64,000 bases of DNA, taken from the NCBI RefSeq assembly GCF_013393325.1, contig NZ_QJRC01000095.1:186001-250000 (forward strand). Direction: 5' to 3'. This stretch comes from Pseudomonas hunanensis. Lineage in GTDB: Bacteria > Pseudomonadota > Gammaproteobacteria > Pseudomonadales > Pseudomonadaceae. Shown one piece after another: positions 55,719 to 64,000 of the stretch (position 1 is its first letter; each line of letters begins with the position of its first letter). The notes under the pieces were generated by a model. It had not been told where the DNA came from. It made no database searches and saw only the letters and a program-made list of their open reading frames with translations. A program made the position numbers and the translations under genes.

Positions 55719-56528
55719 ATGCCCCGTTCCCACGCCGTCGTGTGGCGCGACCCGGCCCTGGCGCATGTCGAAAGCCGCCGCGCCTGTAATAGCCGCGCCT
55801 GTTACAAGGCCCACAGCCACCCGACGTTTTCCATCGGTGCGGTGGATGCCGGCCACAGCCATTTCACCGGGGCTGCCGGTGGGCAAGAGCGCCTGACACC
55901 CGGCACGTTGGTACTGGTCCCGGCCCGCCGTGTGCATGCCTGCAACCCCGAGCCTGGGCAGGCCTGGAGCTACCAGATGCTGCATGTGGATGCCGACTGG
56001 CTGACGCAGCTGCGCCTGGAGTCGGGGCTGAGCGGCACCGAGGCCGGCGAGCCAGCACGCATTTGCCGGGCGCCGCAGGTCTATCGGCAGTTCTGCGAGC
56101 TGAACAGTTTGCTGTTTTCCCGCGCCAGCAACAGTGAGAAGGATGCGGCGCTGGTTGCCTTTCTGGGGGACCTGGATTTTTCCGCGCACCCACCACTGGT
56201 AGCGGCCCCTGCCCTGGAAGCCGCGACATTGAGTGAGGTGCTCGAGCGTATCGAGCACCTCGACCCAGCGCGATTGAGCCTGGAAGCACTGGCGCGGGAG
56301 GCTGGGCTTGGGCGCTATCAGCTGATCCGAGCATTTCGCGCAGCGACCGGATTTACGCCCCATGCTTATCTACTCAATGCCCGGGTCAATCGCGGCCGAA
56401 AGCTGTTGAGTAAAGGGCTGGCACTGGCAGAGGTGGCCTACCAGCTTGGGTTTGCCGACCAAAGCCATTTCCAGCGGGTGTTCAAGGCCCATGTGGGGGT
56501 GACACCGGGGCAGTACCGAGGCGATTGA
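55719..56528 (+). CDS. AraC-family transcriptional regulator
   Basis: This 269-residue regulator has an N-terminal AraC-type cupin sensor (CYKAHSHPTFSIGAVDAGHS, GTLVLVPARRVHACNPEPGQ) and a C-terminal double helix-turn-helix. The latter contains LSLEALAREAGLGRYQLIRA, GFTPHAYLLNARVNRGRKLL, and EVAYQLGFADQSHFQRVFKA followed by GVTPGQYR. The ATG at 55719 has GAGGAG upstream; the frame upstream to 55575 is not protein-like. It lies between two LysE exporters and probably controls one or both. Confidence 0.95.
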   Translation: MPRSHAVVWRDPALAHVESRRACNSRACYKAHSHPTFSIGAVDAGHSHFTGAAGGQERLTPGTLVLVPARRVHACNPEPGQAWSYQMLHVDADWLTQLRLESGLSGTEAGEPARICRAPQVYRQFCELNSLLFSRASNSEKDAALVAFLGDLDFSAHPPLVAAPALEAATLSEVLERIEHLDPARLSLEALAREAGLGRYQLIRAFRAATGFTPHAYLLNARVNRGRKLLSKGLALAEVAYQLGFADQSHFQRVFKAHVGVTPGQYRGD

Positions 56529-56534
56529 AGGCGT

Positions 56535-56566
56535 GCGCGGTCCCCAAGGGGCCGCGTTGGCTTTTT
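56535..56566 (+). terminator. intrinsic terminator after the AraC gene
   Basis: CGCGGTCCCC and GGGGCCGCG form a stem with one bulge and an AA loop, followed by TTGGCTTTTT. It is seven bases downstream of the AraC stop, so the following LysE gene should have its own promoter. Confidence 0.7.
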
Positions 56567-56643
56567 GGGGTTTGCAATATTCTTCAATACGCCCAACACG
56601 CGGGGCAGCAGACTGCGGTTTTTTCCGCAGAGCAGCCCCACCC

Positions 56644-57258
56644 ATGCAACAGTTTCTGATCATCGCCCTCGCCCACTTTCTCGCCCTGCTTTCTCCCGGC
56701 CCGGACTTCTTCCTGGTCGCGCGCAGCTCGATCAACAGCGGCTGGTGCACTGCCAGCGGTGCTTGCCTGGGCATCGCCCTGGCCAACGGCGCATTCATCG
56801 CCATGGCCTTCACCGGCCTTTCGGTACTGCAGGAAGGCAGCCTGTTGTTCACCACGCTGCAGCTGGCCGGCGCCAGCTACCTGCTGTACATCGGCGTGCT
56901 GTTTCTGCGCCATGCCGGGCAAACCAGCCTGGGCACAGTCGCTGGCAGCCAGCGGGCTCAAGGCTGGTGGCGCAATGTGGGCATGGGCTTCTTGTCCGGC
57001 ATCCTCAACCCCAAGAACGCGCTGTTCTATGCCAGCCTGGCCAGCATGGTCGCCAGTGCCAGCGTCGGCTGGAAAACGGCCTACGCCGTGTGGATGTTCA
57101 GCATCGTACTGCTCTGGGATCTAGCGGTTGCCGTGGCCATTGGCAACCAGCGAGTATTGCGGCGCTTCGCCCGCAGCCTGCCGTGGCTGGAGCGGGCCTC
57201 GGGGGTCATGCTGGTGATTTTGGCGGGGGCGTTGTTGCTGCACCTGGCGCGGGGCTGA
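56644..57258 (+). CDS. LysE-family exporter
   Basis: This 204-residue protein with six hydrophobic segments is of the LysE/RhtB family: FLALLSPGPDFFLVARSSIN, GASYLLYIGVLFLRHA and GFLSGILNPKNALFYASLAS. It is a paralogue of the gene at 54964. The ATG at 56644 begins at the first helix. Its last 53 bases overlap the 3' end of the convergent phosphoesterase gene. The substrate is unknown. Confidence 0.93.
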   Translation: MQQFLIIALAHFLALLSPGPDFFLVARSSINSGWCTASGACLGIALANGAFIAMAFTGLSVLQEGSLLFTTLQLAGASYLLYIGVLFLRHAGQTSLGTVAGSQRAQGWWRNVGMGFLSGILNPKNALFYASLASMVASASVGWKTAYAVWMFSIVLLWDLAVAVAIGNQRVLRRFARSLPWLERASGVMLVILAGALLLHLARG

Positions 57259-57931
57259 TCAGTTTCAGGGTACGCATGTCCATCAAGGTGAAATGGCCAC
57301 TGGCCCACCCGCCCGTGTCCAGGTGCCAGACATTGCCCAACTGCTTGGCCTCCAGCACCGGCGTGTGGCCGACCAGCAAGGCACGCAGGCCCTGCACCGG
57401 CTGGGTGTCGCCTTCCTTCAGCCGCCGCCGCGACCACTGGCACACTTCCCGCACCTTGGGGTCGTCCTCCAGTTCCAGCCAGGTGCGCAGTACTGCCCAG
57501 TCGGCAAACGGGCTGTCGGCATGCAGCAGGCCCACCAGCCCGGCCGCACTTTCTACTTCTATCGCAATCGGCAGTTGCTCGAAGCGCTCCACGAAGCGCA
57601 ATTGCTCGCCCCGTGGCAGGTCGAGAAACCAGCTACCTCCAGCGGCGCGGTACATGTCCAGGTCCAGCCGCCCACCGCGCACGCGGGTAATTGCCAGGGC
57701 CTCGTGGTTGCCTTGCACGGCATGGAACCAGGGCTGTGCCAACCATTCCAGTGCTGCCTCGCTATGCGGCCCACGGTCGACCAGGTCACCCACGCTGAAC
57801 AGGCGGTCCACCGCTGGATCGAACCCGACCGCATCCAGGCACTGTTGCAGGCGCTGGAAGTGACCATGGATATCGCCGACCGCCAGGTCCCGTCCCCGGA
57901 TATTGGCGATCAGCCGCCGAAACCGTCCCAT
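57206..57931 (-). CDS. PPP-type metallophosphoesterase (PrpA/ApaH-like)
   Basis: This 241-residue calcineurin-like phosphoesterase contains LAVGDIHGHF (17-26), FSVGDLVDRGPHS, AVQGNHEA and a later VGHTP, the metal-binding motifs of bacterial PPP phosphatases such as PrpA/PrpB. It is cytoplasmic. It could be a protein phosphatase or an Ap4A-type hydrolase; the size fits the phosphatases better. It overlaps the LysE gene tail-to-tail by 53 bases and is divergent from the DUF3016 gene. Confidence 0.9.
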   Translation of the reverse strand: MGRFRRLIANIRGRDLAVGDIHGHFQRLQQCLDAVGFDPAVDRLFSVGDLVDRGPHSEAALEWLAQPWFHAVQGNHEALAITRVRGGRLDLDMYRAAGGSWFLDLPRGEQLRFVERFEQLPIAIEVESAAGLVGLLHADSPFADWAVLRTWLELEDDPKVREVCQWSRRRLKEGDTQPVQGLRALLVGHTPVLEAKQLGNVWHLDTGGWASGHFTLMDMRTLKLISPAPGAATTPPPKSPA

Positions 57932-58006
57932 TACAATCTTCCTCTGCTGGTAGCGCCACGCCAGGGGTAAAATGGGAGCACACGCAATCTGCCCCGGAGG
58001 TGCATC

Positions 58007-58522
58007 ATGCGTACCGCCCTCGTGTGTGCCGTGCTCATGGCGCTGTCACTGGACAGCATGGCACAAGGTGCCCCGGCCGCGCAGGTCGAGGTGCGTTTCG
58101 ACCACCCGGAAAAATTCCGCGATGCCAGCCTCGACAGCCACGGTTATGAACGTGGTGCCGACGCCTATGTCATGAAAACCCTCAGCCAATACCTGCAGCA
58201 GCTCGGCCAGCGCTACCTGCAACCGGGCCAGCAACTGGTCATCGACATCCGCGACATCGACCTGGCCGGGCGCTTCGAGCCCTGGCACAGCCAGGCCTAC
58301 GATGTGCGCTTCATGCGCGAGATCACCTGGCCGACCATCGACCTCACCTACACCCTCAGCCAACCTGGCAAACCCGATCAGCAGGCGCAGGAGCGGGTCA
58401 GCGACAAGATGTACCTGAGCCGCCCGGGCCGGGTCGCCAGCAGCAGTGACCGCCTGTATGCCGAAAAGGCCATGCTCAGCGACTGGTTCCGCCAACGCTT
58501 CGCGACGCACTCGGCTTCCTGA
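58007..58522 (+). CDS. periplasmic DUF3016 protein
   Basis: This 171-residue protein has a signal peptide (TALVCAVLMALSLDSMAQG, cleavage near residue 21). Its body resembles DUF3016: VEVRFDHPEKFRDA, YLQPGQQLVIDIRDIDLAGR, MREITWPTIDLTYTL, RLYAEKAMLSDWF. The function of the family is unknown. GGAGG precedes the ATG. Confidence 0.85.
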   Translation: MRTALVCAVLMALSLDSMAQGAPAAQVEVRFDHPEKFRDASLDSHGYERGADAYVMKTLSQYLQQLGQRYLQPGQQLVIDIRDIDLAGRFEPWHSQAYDVRFMREITWPTIDLTYTLSQPGKPDQQAQERVSDKMYLSRPGRVASSSDRLYAEKAMLSDWFRQRFATHSAS

Positions 58523-58597
58523 AAAACCCTTCACTGGTACAGGTGTTGGTGCCGATAGTATGCTCGGCCCTTCAACCTGTACCAGGGAATGGTTCTC

Positions 58598-59341
58598 ATG
58601 AAACTGTGCGCCGTACAACTGGCATCGCTCAAGGGCGATTTGCCAGGCAACCTCCAGCGTCACCTGGCCTGCATCGAGCAGGCTGCGGCCCTGGGTGCCG
58701 AACTGGTGGTGTTTCCCGAACTGTCGCTGACCGGCTACGAGCCGAGTGTGGCGCGCCAGGCCGCCCTGCCGGTGGCCTCCACACGGCTGGACCCGCTGCA
58801 GGCCGCTTGTGACCGCCTGGGCATCACTATTGCCGTGGGCCTACCACTGCCAACGCCGGACGGCATACGCATCGGCATGCCGATCTTCAGCCCTGGGGCA
58901 CCCCGCCAGGCCTATGCCAAGCGGCGCTTGCACGATGATGAACTGCCCTACTTCACCCCAGGCGATCAGGCCTTGCTGCTGGAGATGGGGGAGCACCGGG
59001 TGGCGCCGGCAATCTGTTACGAATCGATGTTCATGGCACATGCGGCCATGGCCCGCGAGCACGGTGCCGACCTGTACCTGGTCAGCGTGGCGAAAACCGC
59101 CAAAGGCATCCGCGAGGGACACGCGCACTACCCAGAAGTGGCGCGTGAGCTTGGCATGCCGGTATTGATGGCCAACTGCGTGGGGCCGGCTGACACCTTC
59201 ATCGGCGCCGGCGGCTCCGCTGCGTGGGACAGCCAGGGGCGCTTGCTGGCCAGCCTGGATGAGCACAGTGAAGGGCTGATCGTACTCGACACCCGTAATG
59301 CCAGCGCAAGCGCGCTGCCTTTGGACCCGCACCCTGCATGA
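58598..59341 (+). CDS. carbon-nitrogen hydrolase (nitrilase superfamily)
   Basis: This 247-residue amidase-type enzyme has the catalytic triad visible: E41 in VVFPELSLTGYEP, K108 in AYAKRRLHDDE and C140 in PAICYESMF. The enzyme hydrolyses a C-N bond, but the substrate cannot be read; omega-amidase-like or aliphatic amidase roles are possible. I prefer the ATG at 58598, eight bases after AGGGA, over the one at 58589. The last codons overlap the next small gene. Confidence 0.9.
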   Translation: MKLCAVQLASLKGDLPGNLQRHLACIEQAAALGAELVVFPELSLTGYEPSVARQAALPVASTRLDPLQAACDRLGITIAVGLPLPTPDGIRIGMPIFSPGAPRQAYAKRRLHDDELPYFTPGDQALLLEMGEHRVAPAICYESMFMAHAAMAREHGADLYLVSVAKTAKGIREGHAHYPEVARELGMPVLMANCVGPADTFIGAGGSAAWDSQGRLLASLDEHSEGLIVLDTRNASASALPLDPHPA

Positions 59342-59580
59342 TCTATCTGTTTCTTGCGTTGCTGAGTTATGCCTGCACCTACTACCTGGTCGGCTTGCTG
59401 ATTCAGGGCCAACTTGCCGATGTGGCCGAGGGTTTGCGCCACCGGCCCGATGCACCTACGCCCGGCGAGTACCTGCGGGAGGTCGAGCCCCTTGCGCGTC
59501 GAGCGCATCGGCACTACACCCTGATGGCTGGCTCGGTGCTGGCCGTACTGGTCTGCCTGGTCGCCAGCTGGTTCGGCTGA
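59338..59580 (+). CDS. small two-helix membrane protein
   Basis: This 80-residue protein has an N-terminal hydrophobic helix (FLALLSYACTYYLVGLLI), a charged middle (LRHRPDAPTPGEYLREVE), and a C-terminal helix (LMAGSVLAVLVCLVASWF). Its ATG overlaps the stop of the hydrolase gene (ATGA at 59338-59341), so it is likely translated by coupling. It matches no known family. Confidence 0.75.
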   Translation: MIYLFLALLSYACTYYLVGLLIQGQLADVAEGLRHRPDAPTPGEYLREVEPLARRAHRHYTLMAGSVLAVLVCLVASWFG

Positions 59581-59584
59581 AGCC

Positions 59585-60085
59585 TTAGAAGTCCAGCGCC
59601 AGGCTTTGCCGGCCCTCCAGCGCCAGCAGGTACTGCTTGGCCGCGAGGCCACCGGCAAAGCCAGTCAAGCTGCCCGACGCGCCGATTACCCGGTGGCACG
59701 GGGCGATGATCGAAATCGGGTTGCGGCCATTGGCGGCGCCTACGGCACGCACCGCGCTGGGGTTGCCGATTTGCCGGGCGATATCGCCGTAGCTGCGGGT
59801 TTCGCCGAACGGTATCGCCAGCAGCGCGGCCCACACCTGCCGCTGGAACTCGGTGCCGGCAAAGTCCAGCGCCAGTTCGAAACGCTGGCGCTTGCCGGCA
59901 AAGTACTCGCCGAGCTGGCGAGCGGTTTCCACCAGTACCGGGCACTGGTCATCACGGTGCAGGGCGCCCAGGCGTACGCGGTTTTCCCGCTCCTCTTCCC
60001 ACAGCACAGCTGCCAGGCTGTCGCCACGGGCCACCAGGGTCAGCGTGCCGACGGGCGATTGCATGAAGGTGAAAGCGCTGGACAT
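59585..60085 (-). CDS. ogt: methylated-DNA-[protein]-cysteine S-methyltransferase
   Basis: This 166-residue suicide DNA-repair protein removes alkyl groups from O6-guanine. It has the active-site motif IIAPCHRVIG (C130), the DNA-binding helix QVWAALLAIPFGETRSYGDI and the AVGAANGRNP loop. It lacks an Ada-type N-terminal regulatory domain, so it corresponds to Ogt. It is convergent with the small membrane-protein gene (four-base gap). Confidence 0.96.
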   Translation of the reverse strand: MSSAFTFMQSPVGTLTLVARGDSLAAVLWEEERENRVRLGALHRDDQCPVLVETARQLGEYFAGKRQRFELALDFAGTEFQRQVWAALLAIPFGETRSYGDIARQIGNPSAVRAVGAANGRNPISIIAPCHRVIGASGSLTGFAGGLAAKQYLLALEGRQSLALDF

Positions 60086-60155
60086 AGCGGGCTCCTGCTG
60101 GTTGCGATCAACTTACTGTACGCATCCACAGTTACTGATGCACCCGCTTTCTTGC

Positions 60156-60956
60156 TCAAGTCATTGCGCAGCCGGCAATGCACCGCGCCTGGCTGAGGTT
60201 GACCTTGGGGATCAGATCGTCAGGAATACGCGAAGTCGCCGACAGGTTGTAGACATGAAAATGTTCGTTGACCACTTCTCTGGCCATCAGTGTCAACGAC
60301 GGCAGAATGCGGCTGTCCCAATGCTGGTCCAGCCCGCACGGCGAACACTCGCCGTTGCCGTTCTCGTAGAAGCGCCCGACGCTCTGATCGAGGTCTACCC
60401 CTACCAGCAGCACCTCTTCGAAGCCCAGGTGGTAAGCCAGCTGCAAGGCCACGTACGCCACTGTGCGAGCATCGAAGAAACCATGGGCCAGGTCTTTGCT
60501 GAAGGCAATCGAACGGCTACGTTTGCTCCACAGTGCGCGGTTGCACACGCAGCTGTCACCGTGGCCACGCAAACCGTCCAGCAGGCCTGGCGTGTCGGCT
60601 TTGTGCAAGGCATAACACTCGGTATCCGCTGGCACATTGGCACCCGCATACTGCTCGGGCCAAAGTGCCAGGCGCTCGCTGTCGCGCAAGGCCGTGGCGA
60701 ACAAGGCCGGCTGTTGCAGGCGAAAACTTTTGTCGGTGCACACGTAAAAGAACGGTTTTATACCGTGTTCGGCGGTCATGGCAACCGAGCCGTTCATGGC
60801 GATGATGGGCAAATGGGCGAATTCGCCCAATGGAAAATGCTTGGCAGACGCACCGGAGGCAAGTATCACCACGGGGCCCTGCTGGGTGTTGCGACACGCC
60901 TCGAAATGGGAGAACGCCCCGCGTTCAGCGCTTGGCTGCGACGGAAGTGTGTTCAT
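60156..60956 (-). CDS. LPS core biosynthesis protein, WaaZ-like (Kdo III transferase family)
   Basis: This 266-residue cytoplasmic protein resembles E. coli WaaZ/RfaZ: VVILASGASAKHFPLGEFAH, PIIAMNGSV, KPFFYVCTDKSF, GFFDARTVAYVALQLAYHLG and the C-terminal FHVYNLSATSRIPDDLIPK. WaaZ adds a third Kdo residue to the LPS core. The similarity is from memory, so the precise activity is uncertain. The frame extends to a GTG at 60989; the ATG at 60956 is preferred, though neither has a strong ribosome site. No other LPS genes lie near. Confidence 0.75.
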   Translation of the reverse strand: MNTLPSQPSAERGAFSHFEACRNTQQGPVVILASGASAKHFPLGEFAHLPIIAMNGSVAMTAEHGIKPFFYVCTDKSFRLQQPALFATALRDSERLALWPEQYAGANVPADTECYALHKADTPGLLDGLRGHGDSCVCNRALWSKRSRSIAFSKDLAHGFFDARTVAYVALQLAYHLGFEEVLLVGVDLDQSVGRFYENGNGECSPCGLDQHWDSRILPSLTLMAREVVNEHFHVYNLSATSRIPDDLIPKVNLSQARCIAGCAMT

Positions 60957-61119
60957 CAATGGCATCTTTAACTGGACAGTACAAACCACAATACTGATCC
61001 GTGTATACGCCGTGGCCGCTTTTACCTAACTTTACCTAGCTGAACATCAGTCAACCGCCATCCCTTGTTTGGCGGGGTTTTGGGGCCGCTGCGCAGCCCC
61101 AGAAAAACGCAAGCCAACG

Positions 61120-62760
61120 CTAGACTTCCGTCTGGCGGATGCGTTTCTTGTCGATCTTGCCGACACTGGTCCGGGGGATCTCGTCCACACAACGCAACTG
61201 CCGTGGTATCGCCCATTTGTTCAAGTGCCCGCTGTCGACAAACGGCTGCAGGTGCCTGGCCAATGACGGCTGGTCCAGTTGCACACCCTCACAGCAGACC
61301 ACCAGGGCCAAGGGTTGTTCCCCCCACTGTGGATCAGGAACACCGACGACAGCCACCGAGGCGACAAACGGGTGCTGGCTGATCAGGTTTTCCAGCGCTA
61401 CCGAGCTGACCCACTCGCCACCGGTCTTGATCACGTCCTTGATCCGGTCGCGGATACGCACCACGCCCGCCGCATCGATACAAGCCAGGTCACCGGTGTG
61501 CATCCAGCCCCCCAGCCACAGTGCTGCGCCTTGCTCCGGTTCGTGCAGGTAGCCTTGGGTCAGCCAAGGCGCGCGCACCACGACTTCACCCAGGCTTTCA
61601 CCGTCGTGCGGCACCTCCCGGCCCTCGCTGTCGACGATACGCAGGTCCACCATGGCAATCGGCACACCGGCATCGATGCGCAACGGCAATTGTTGCGCCA
61701 TGGGCTTTGCCAGCAGCTCGGCACTCAGGTAGGTGATGCTGAGCAGCGGGCAGCTTTCCGACATGCCGTAACCACAGTGCACGCTGATGCCGCGCTCGCT
61801 GGCGCGCTGGGCCAGGCCCAGGGTCAGCGCGCTGCCGCCCAGCAGCATTTTCCAGCCGGCAAGGTCGGTGCGGCGCCCTTGCTCGCTGTCGAGCATCATC
61901 TGCAGCACCGTTGGCACGCAATGGGAGAAGGTCACTCCCTCCTCATGGAACAGGCGCACCAGGCGGTTGGGCTCGTAGCGCCCCGGGTAGACCTGCTTGA
62001 TGCCAAGTGCCGTCGCCACGTAAGGCACGCCCCAGGCATGCACATGGAACATGGGCGTGATCGGCATGTACACATCGCCGGTGCGCAGCAGCGGTACCTC
62101 ACCGCACGCGGCCAAAGTGCCCTGCTCGACCAGGGTATGCAGCACCAGTTGCCGGTGACTGAAGTACACACCCTTGGGGTTGCCGGTGGTACCGCTGGTA
62201 TAGAACAGCGTGGCCAGCGAGTTTTCGTCGAAGTCCGGGAATTCGAAGTACGGTTCTGCAGCCGCCAGCATGGTTTCGTACTCGCCCAGCAGAGGCACGC
62301 CTTGCGCGGCGTGACCGCCGTCACTCAGGCGGATGAAGCCCTTCACTGTCGGCAGGTCGGCGCGCAGCTGCTGCATCAACGGCAGAAAGTCGTCGTGCAC
62401 CAGCACCAGCCGGTCCTCGGCGTGGTTCATGGTGTAGCGCACCTGCTCGCTGGACAACCGCACGTTTACCGTATGCAACACTGCGCCCAGCATGGGTACG
62501 GCGAAGAAACACTCCAATGCGCGGTGGCTGTCCCAGTCGAGCAAGGCCACGGTGTCGCCAGGCTGGACCCCGGCAGCGCTCAGCACGTTGGCCAGCCGTT
62601 GAATACGCTCCAGCAACGTGGTGTAGGTGTAGCGCAGCTTGTCGGCGTAGACGATTTCCTGGTTGGGCTGGTAGCGCACACCCGACAACAGCAGGCGCTT
62701 GATCAGCAGCGGGTACGCATAGGCCTGCTCGGCCGGGGGCATGACGCGGGTAGTGATCAT
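61120..62760 (-). CDS. acyl-CoA synthetase (AlkK-like, AMP-binding)
   Basis: This 546-residue fatty-acid-CoA ligase has the adenylate-forming motifs LFYTSGTTGNPKGVYFSHRQ, PMFHVHAWGVPY, HCGYGMSESCP, GWMHTGDLACID and a C-terminal catalytic Lys in PRTSVGKIDKKR. Length and motif spacing match the medium-chain ligase AlkK (546 residues, from memory). The ATG at 62760 has GAAGG upstream; a GTG at 62775 directly after the acyl-CoA dehydrogenase stop is the alternative. It lies downstream of, and probably in one operon with, the acyl-CoA dehydrogenase, suggesting fatty acid beta-oxidation. Confidence 0.92.
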   Translation of the reverse strand: MITTRVMPPAEQAYAYPLLIKRLLLSGVRYQPNQEIVYADKLRYTYTTLLERIQRLANVLSAAGVQPGDTVALLDWDSHRALECFFAVPMLGAVLHTVNVRLSSEQVRYTMNHAEDRLVLVHDDFLPLMQQLRADLPTVKGFIRLSDGGHAAQGVPLLGEYETMLAAAEPYFEFPDFDENSLATLFYTSGTTGNPKGVYFSHRQLVLHTLVEQGTLAACGEVPLLRTGDVYMPITPMFHVHAWGVPYVATALGIKQVYPGRYEPNRLVRLFHEEGVTFSHCVPTVLQMMLDSEQGRRTDLAGWKMLLGGSALTLGLAQRASERGISVHCGYGMSESCPLLSITYLSAELLAKPMAQQLPLRIDAGVPIAMVDLRIVDSEGREVPHDGESLGEVVVRAPWLTQGYLHEPEQGAALWLGGWMHTGDLACIDAAGVVRIRDRIKDVIKTGGEWVSSVALENLISQHPFVASVAVVGVPDPQWGEQPLALVVCCEGVQLDQPSLARHLQPFVDSGHLNKWAIPRQLRCVDEIPRTSVGKIDKKRIRQTEV

Positions 62761-62771
62761 GTGGGTGGCCT

Positions 62772-64000
62772 TCACAGTTGCCCGGCCTCGAGCAGGTACA
62801 GGCTATCGCTGCCGGCCCTCACGCTGGCGCTGAGCGAGTGGATGCGTGGCAGCAGGCGGGCAAAGTAGAAGCGCGCGGTGCCGAGCTTGCTCAGGTGGAA
62901 CGGTTCAGGTGCCGCATGGGCCAGGCACACCACAGCCATGCGCGCCCACAGGTAGGCGTAGAGGGTGTAGCCAAACACCTGAAGGTACTCCACCGCCGCC
63001 GCGCCAAGCTCGCGCGGGTTGCCTTGGCCACGGTCGAGCAACCAAGCGCTCAGTTCGTCGAGGTTGTGCACGGCAGCCAGCAGTGGCGCAGCGAACTCGG
63101 CGTGCTCCACCGGCAGCGCCTCGGCAAAGGCGACCATTTCGTCAGACACGCCAAGGTAAGCCTTGCCACCATCACCCAACAGCTTGCGCCCGACCAGGTC
63201 GAGGGCCTGGATGCCGTTGGTACCTTCGTAGATCTGGGTGATGCGGCAGTCACGTATCAACTGCTCCTGGCCCCACTCACGGATATAGCCGTGGCCACCC
63301 AGTACCTGCTGGCCGTGCACGGTGGTCTCCAGCCCCATGTCGGTGAGGAAGGCCTTGGCCACCGGTGTAAGCAACGCCACCTTGGCTTCGGCCTTGGCGC
63401 AGGCAGCCGGGTCATCGCTGTACTTGGCCAGGTCCAGCTGCAACGCAACGTAGGTTGAAAACGCCCGCCCACCTTCGTTCAGCGCTTTCATGGTCAGCAA
63501 CATACGGCGTACGTCCGGGTGGACGACAATCGGGTCGGCATGCTGCGCCAGTGCTTCGGCGCCTGTCGGCGCGCGGCCTTGCAGGCGATCACGGGCATAG
63601 GCGATGGCGCCCTGATAGGAGCGCTCGCCCAGGGCCAGGCCCTGGATGCCCACGCCCAGGCGCTCGTAGTTCATCATGGTGAACATGGCATTGAGGCCCT
63701 TGTTCGGCTCGCCGACCAGGTAGCCGGTGGCGCCATCGAAGTTCATCACGCAGGTGGCCGAGGCCTTGATGCCCATCTTGTGCTCGATAGAGCCGCAACT
63801 TACCGCGTTGGCCTCGCCCAGCGCACCGTCGGCGTCGACCAGCACCTTGGGCACCAAAAACAGCGAGATACCTTTGGGCCCAGCGGGCGCATCGGGCAGC
63901 CGCGCCAGCACCAGGTGGATGATGTTTTCGGTCAGGTCCTGCTCGCCGCCAGTGATGAAGATCTTCGTGCCGCTGATGCGGTAGCAACCTTCGGCGATGG
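62772..64000 (-). CDS. acyl-CoA dehydrogenase, 3' part only
   Basis: About 408 C-terminal residues of an acyl-CoA dehydrogenase are present; the 5' end lies beyond the window. Segments include GTKIFITGGEQDL, GPKGISLFLVPK, IKASATCVMNFDGA, TTVHGQQVLGGHGYIREWG and RITQIYEGTNGIQALDLVGR, all typical FAD-dependent acyl-CoA dehydrogenase sequence. The extra C-terminal domain of about 130 residues is of the kind found in the ~600-residue FadE/DmdC-like enzymes. The stop is 11 bases before the ATG chosen for the acyl-CoA ligase, implying co-transcription. Confidence 0.95.
   Translation of the reverse strand, partial: IAEGCYRISGTKIFITGGEQDLTENIIHLVLARLPDAPAGPKGISLFLVPKVLVDADGALGEANAVSCGSIEHKMGIKASATCVMNFDGATGYLVGEPNKGLNAMFTMMNYERLGVGIQGLALGERSYQGAIAYARDRLQGRAPTGAEALAQHADPIVVHPDVRRMLLTMKALNEGGRAFSTYVALQLDLAKYSDDPAACAKAEAKVALLTPVAKAFLTDMGLETTVHGQQVLGGHGYIREWGQEQLIRDCRITQIYEGTNGIQALDLVGRKLLGDGGKAYLGVSDEMVAFAEALPVEHAEFAAPLLAAVHNLDELSAWLLDRGQGNPRELGAAAVEYLQVFGYTLYAYLWARMAVVCLAHAAPEPFHLSKLGTARFYFARLLPRIHSLSASVRAGSDSLYLLEAGQL

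Noticed and set aside
61076..61110. GC-rich inverted repeat (GGGGCCGCTGCGCAGCCCC) between the WaaZ-like and ligase genes as an intrinsic terminator
   Set aside because: No T-run follows it on either strand in the transcription direction; at most it is a non-specific hairpin.

Overview
The window is a 64-kb piece of a high-GC Pseudomonas chromosome, most likely from the P. putida group. This rests on family recognition and gene order: a complete type VI secretion (T6SS) cluster, a UvrA-like gene, a FecI/FecR/TonB-receptor trio, and a 3-hydroxybutyrate/acetoacetate utilisation block. Putida-type REP palindromes, with arms resembling GCGGGTTTACCCGCG and CTCCTACAGG, also occur. No rRNA, tRNA, CRISPR array or insertion sequence was seen.

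Positions 1-7640 (minus strand) form a T6SS effector island built around vgrG. In transcription order it carries a Tre1-like ADP-ribosyltransferase toxin, its ADP-ribosylglycohydrolase immunity protein (Tri1-like), vgrG, an EagR/DUF1795 chaperone, a prePAAR-PAAR effector with a C-terminal HNH-type nuclease, an unrecognised AT-rich immunity candidate, and a broken rhs fragment at the window edge. ATGA overlaps couple both toxin/immunity pairs and the chaperone/effector pair. An 892-bp region without a convincing gene separates this island from the divergent structural operon.

Positions 8532-29242 (plus strand) hold the structural operon: an unknown protein, tssB, C, E, F, G, H(clpV), J, K, L, M, tagF, an IcmF/OmpA chimera, hcp and tssA. 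With vgrG, all thirteen core Tss components are present. TssL has no peptidoglycan-binding domain; the chimera downstream of tagF supplies an OmpA-type domain instead. A hairpin lies on each side of hcp.

Positions 29357-41660 carry a UvrA-like ATPase, an iron-starvation-type cell-surface signalling system (ECF sigma, FecR, TonB receptor with signalling domain), two transporters, small secreted proteins, and a DAHP synthase. The DAHP synthase is preceded by two small ORFs rich in aromatic codons and a strong intrinsic terminator, which together look like an undescribed aromatic-responsive attenuator. A stand-alone parvulin follows.

Positions 41678-52390 carry a YejABE-type peptide transporter without an ATPase gene. 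A sigma-54 activator follows, then a near-consensus sigma-54 promoter driving a GntP permease and 3-hydroxybutyrate dehydrogenase. Ecotin, acetoacetyl-CoA synthetase and a second parvulin come next. Together the permease, dehydrogenase and synthetase would import 3-hydroxybutyrate and convert it to acetoacetyl-CoA.

Positions 52511-64000 hold an autotransporter, two LysE-type exporters around an AraC regulator, a metallophosphoesterase, a DUF3016 protein, a nitrilase-family hydrolase, an O6-alkylguanine-DNA alkyltransferase, a WaaZ-like LPS protein, an acyl-CoA ligase, and the 3' part of an acyl-CoA dehydrogenase cut by the window end.
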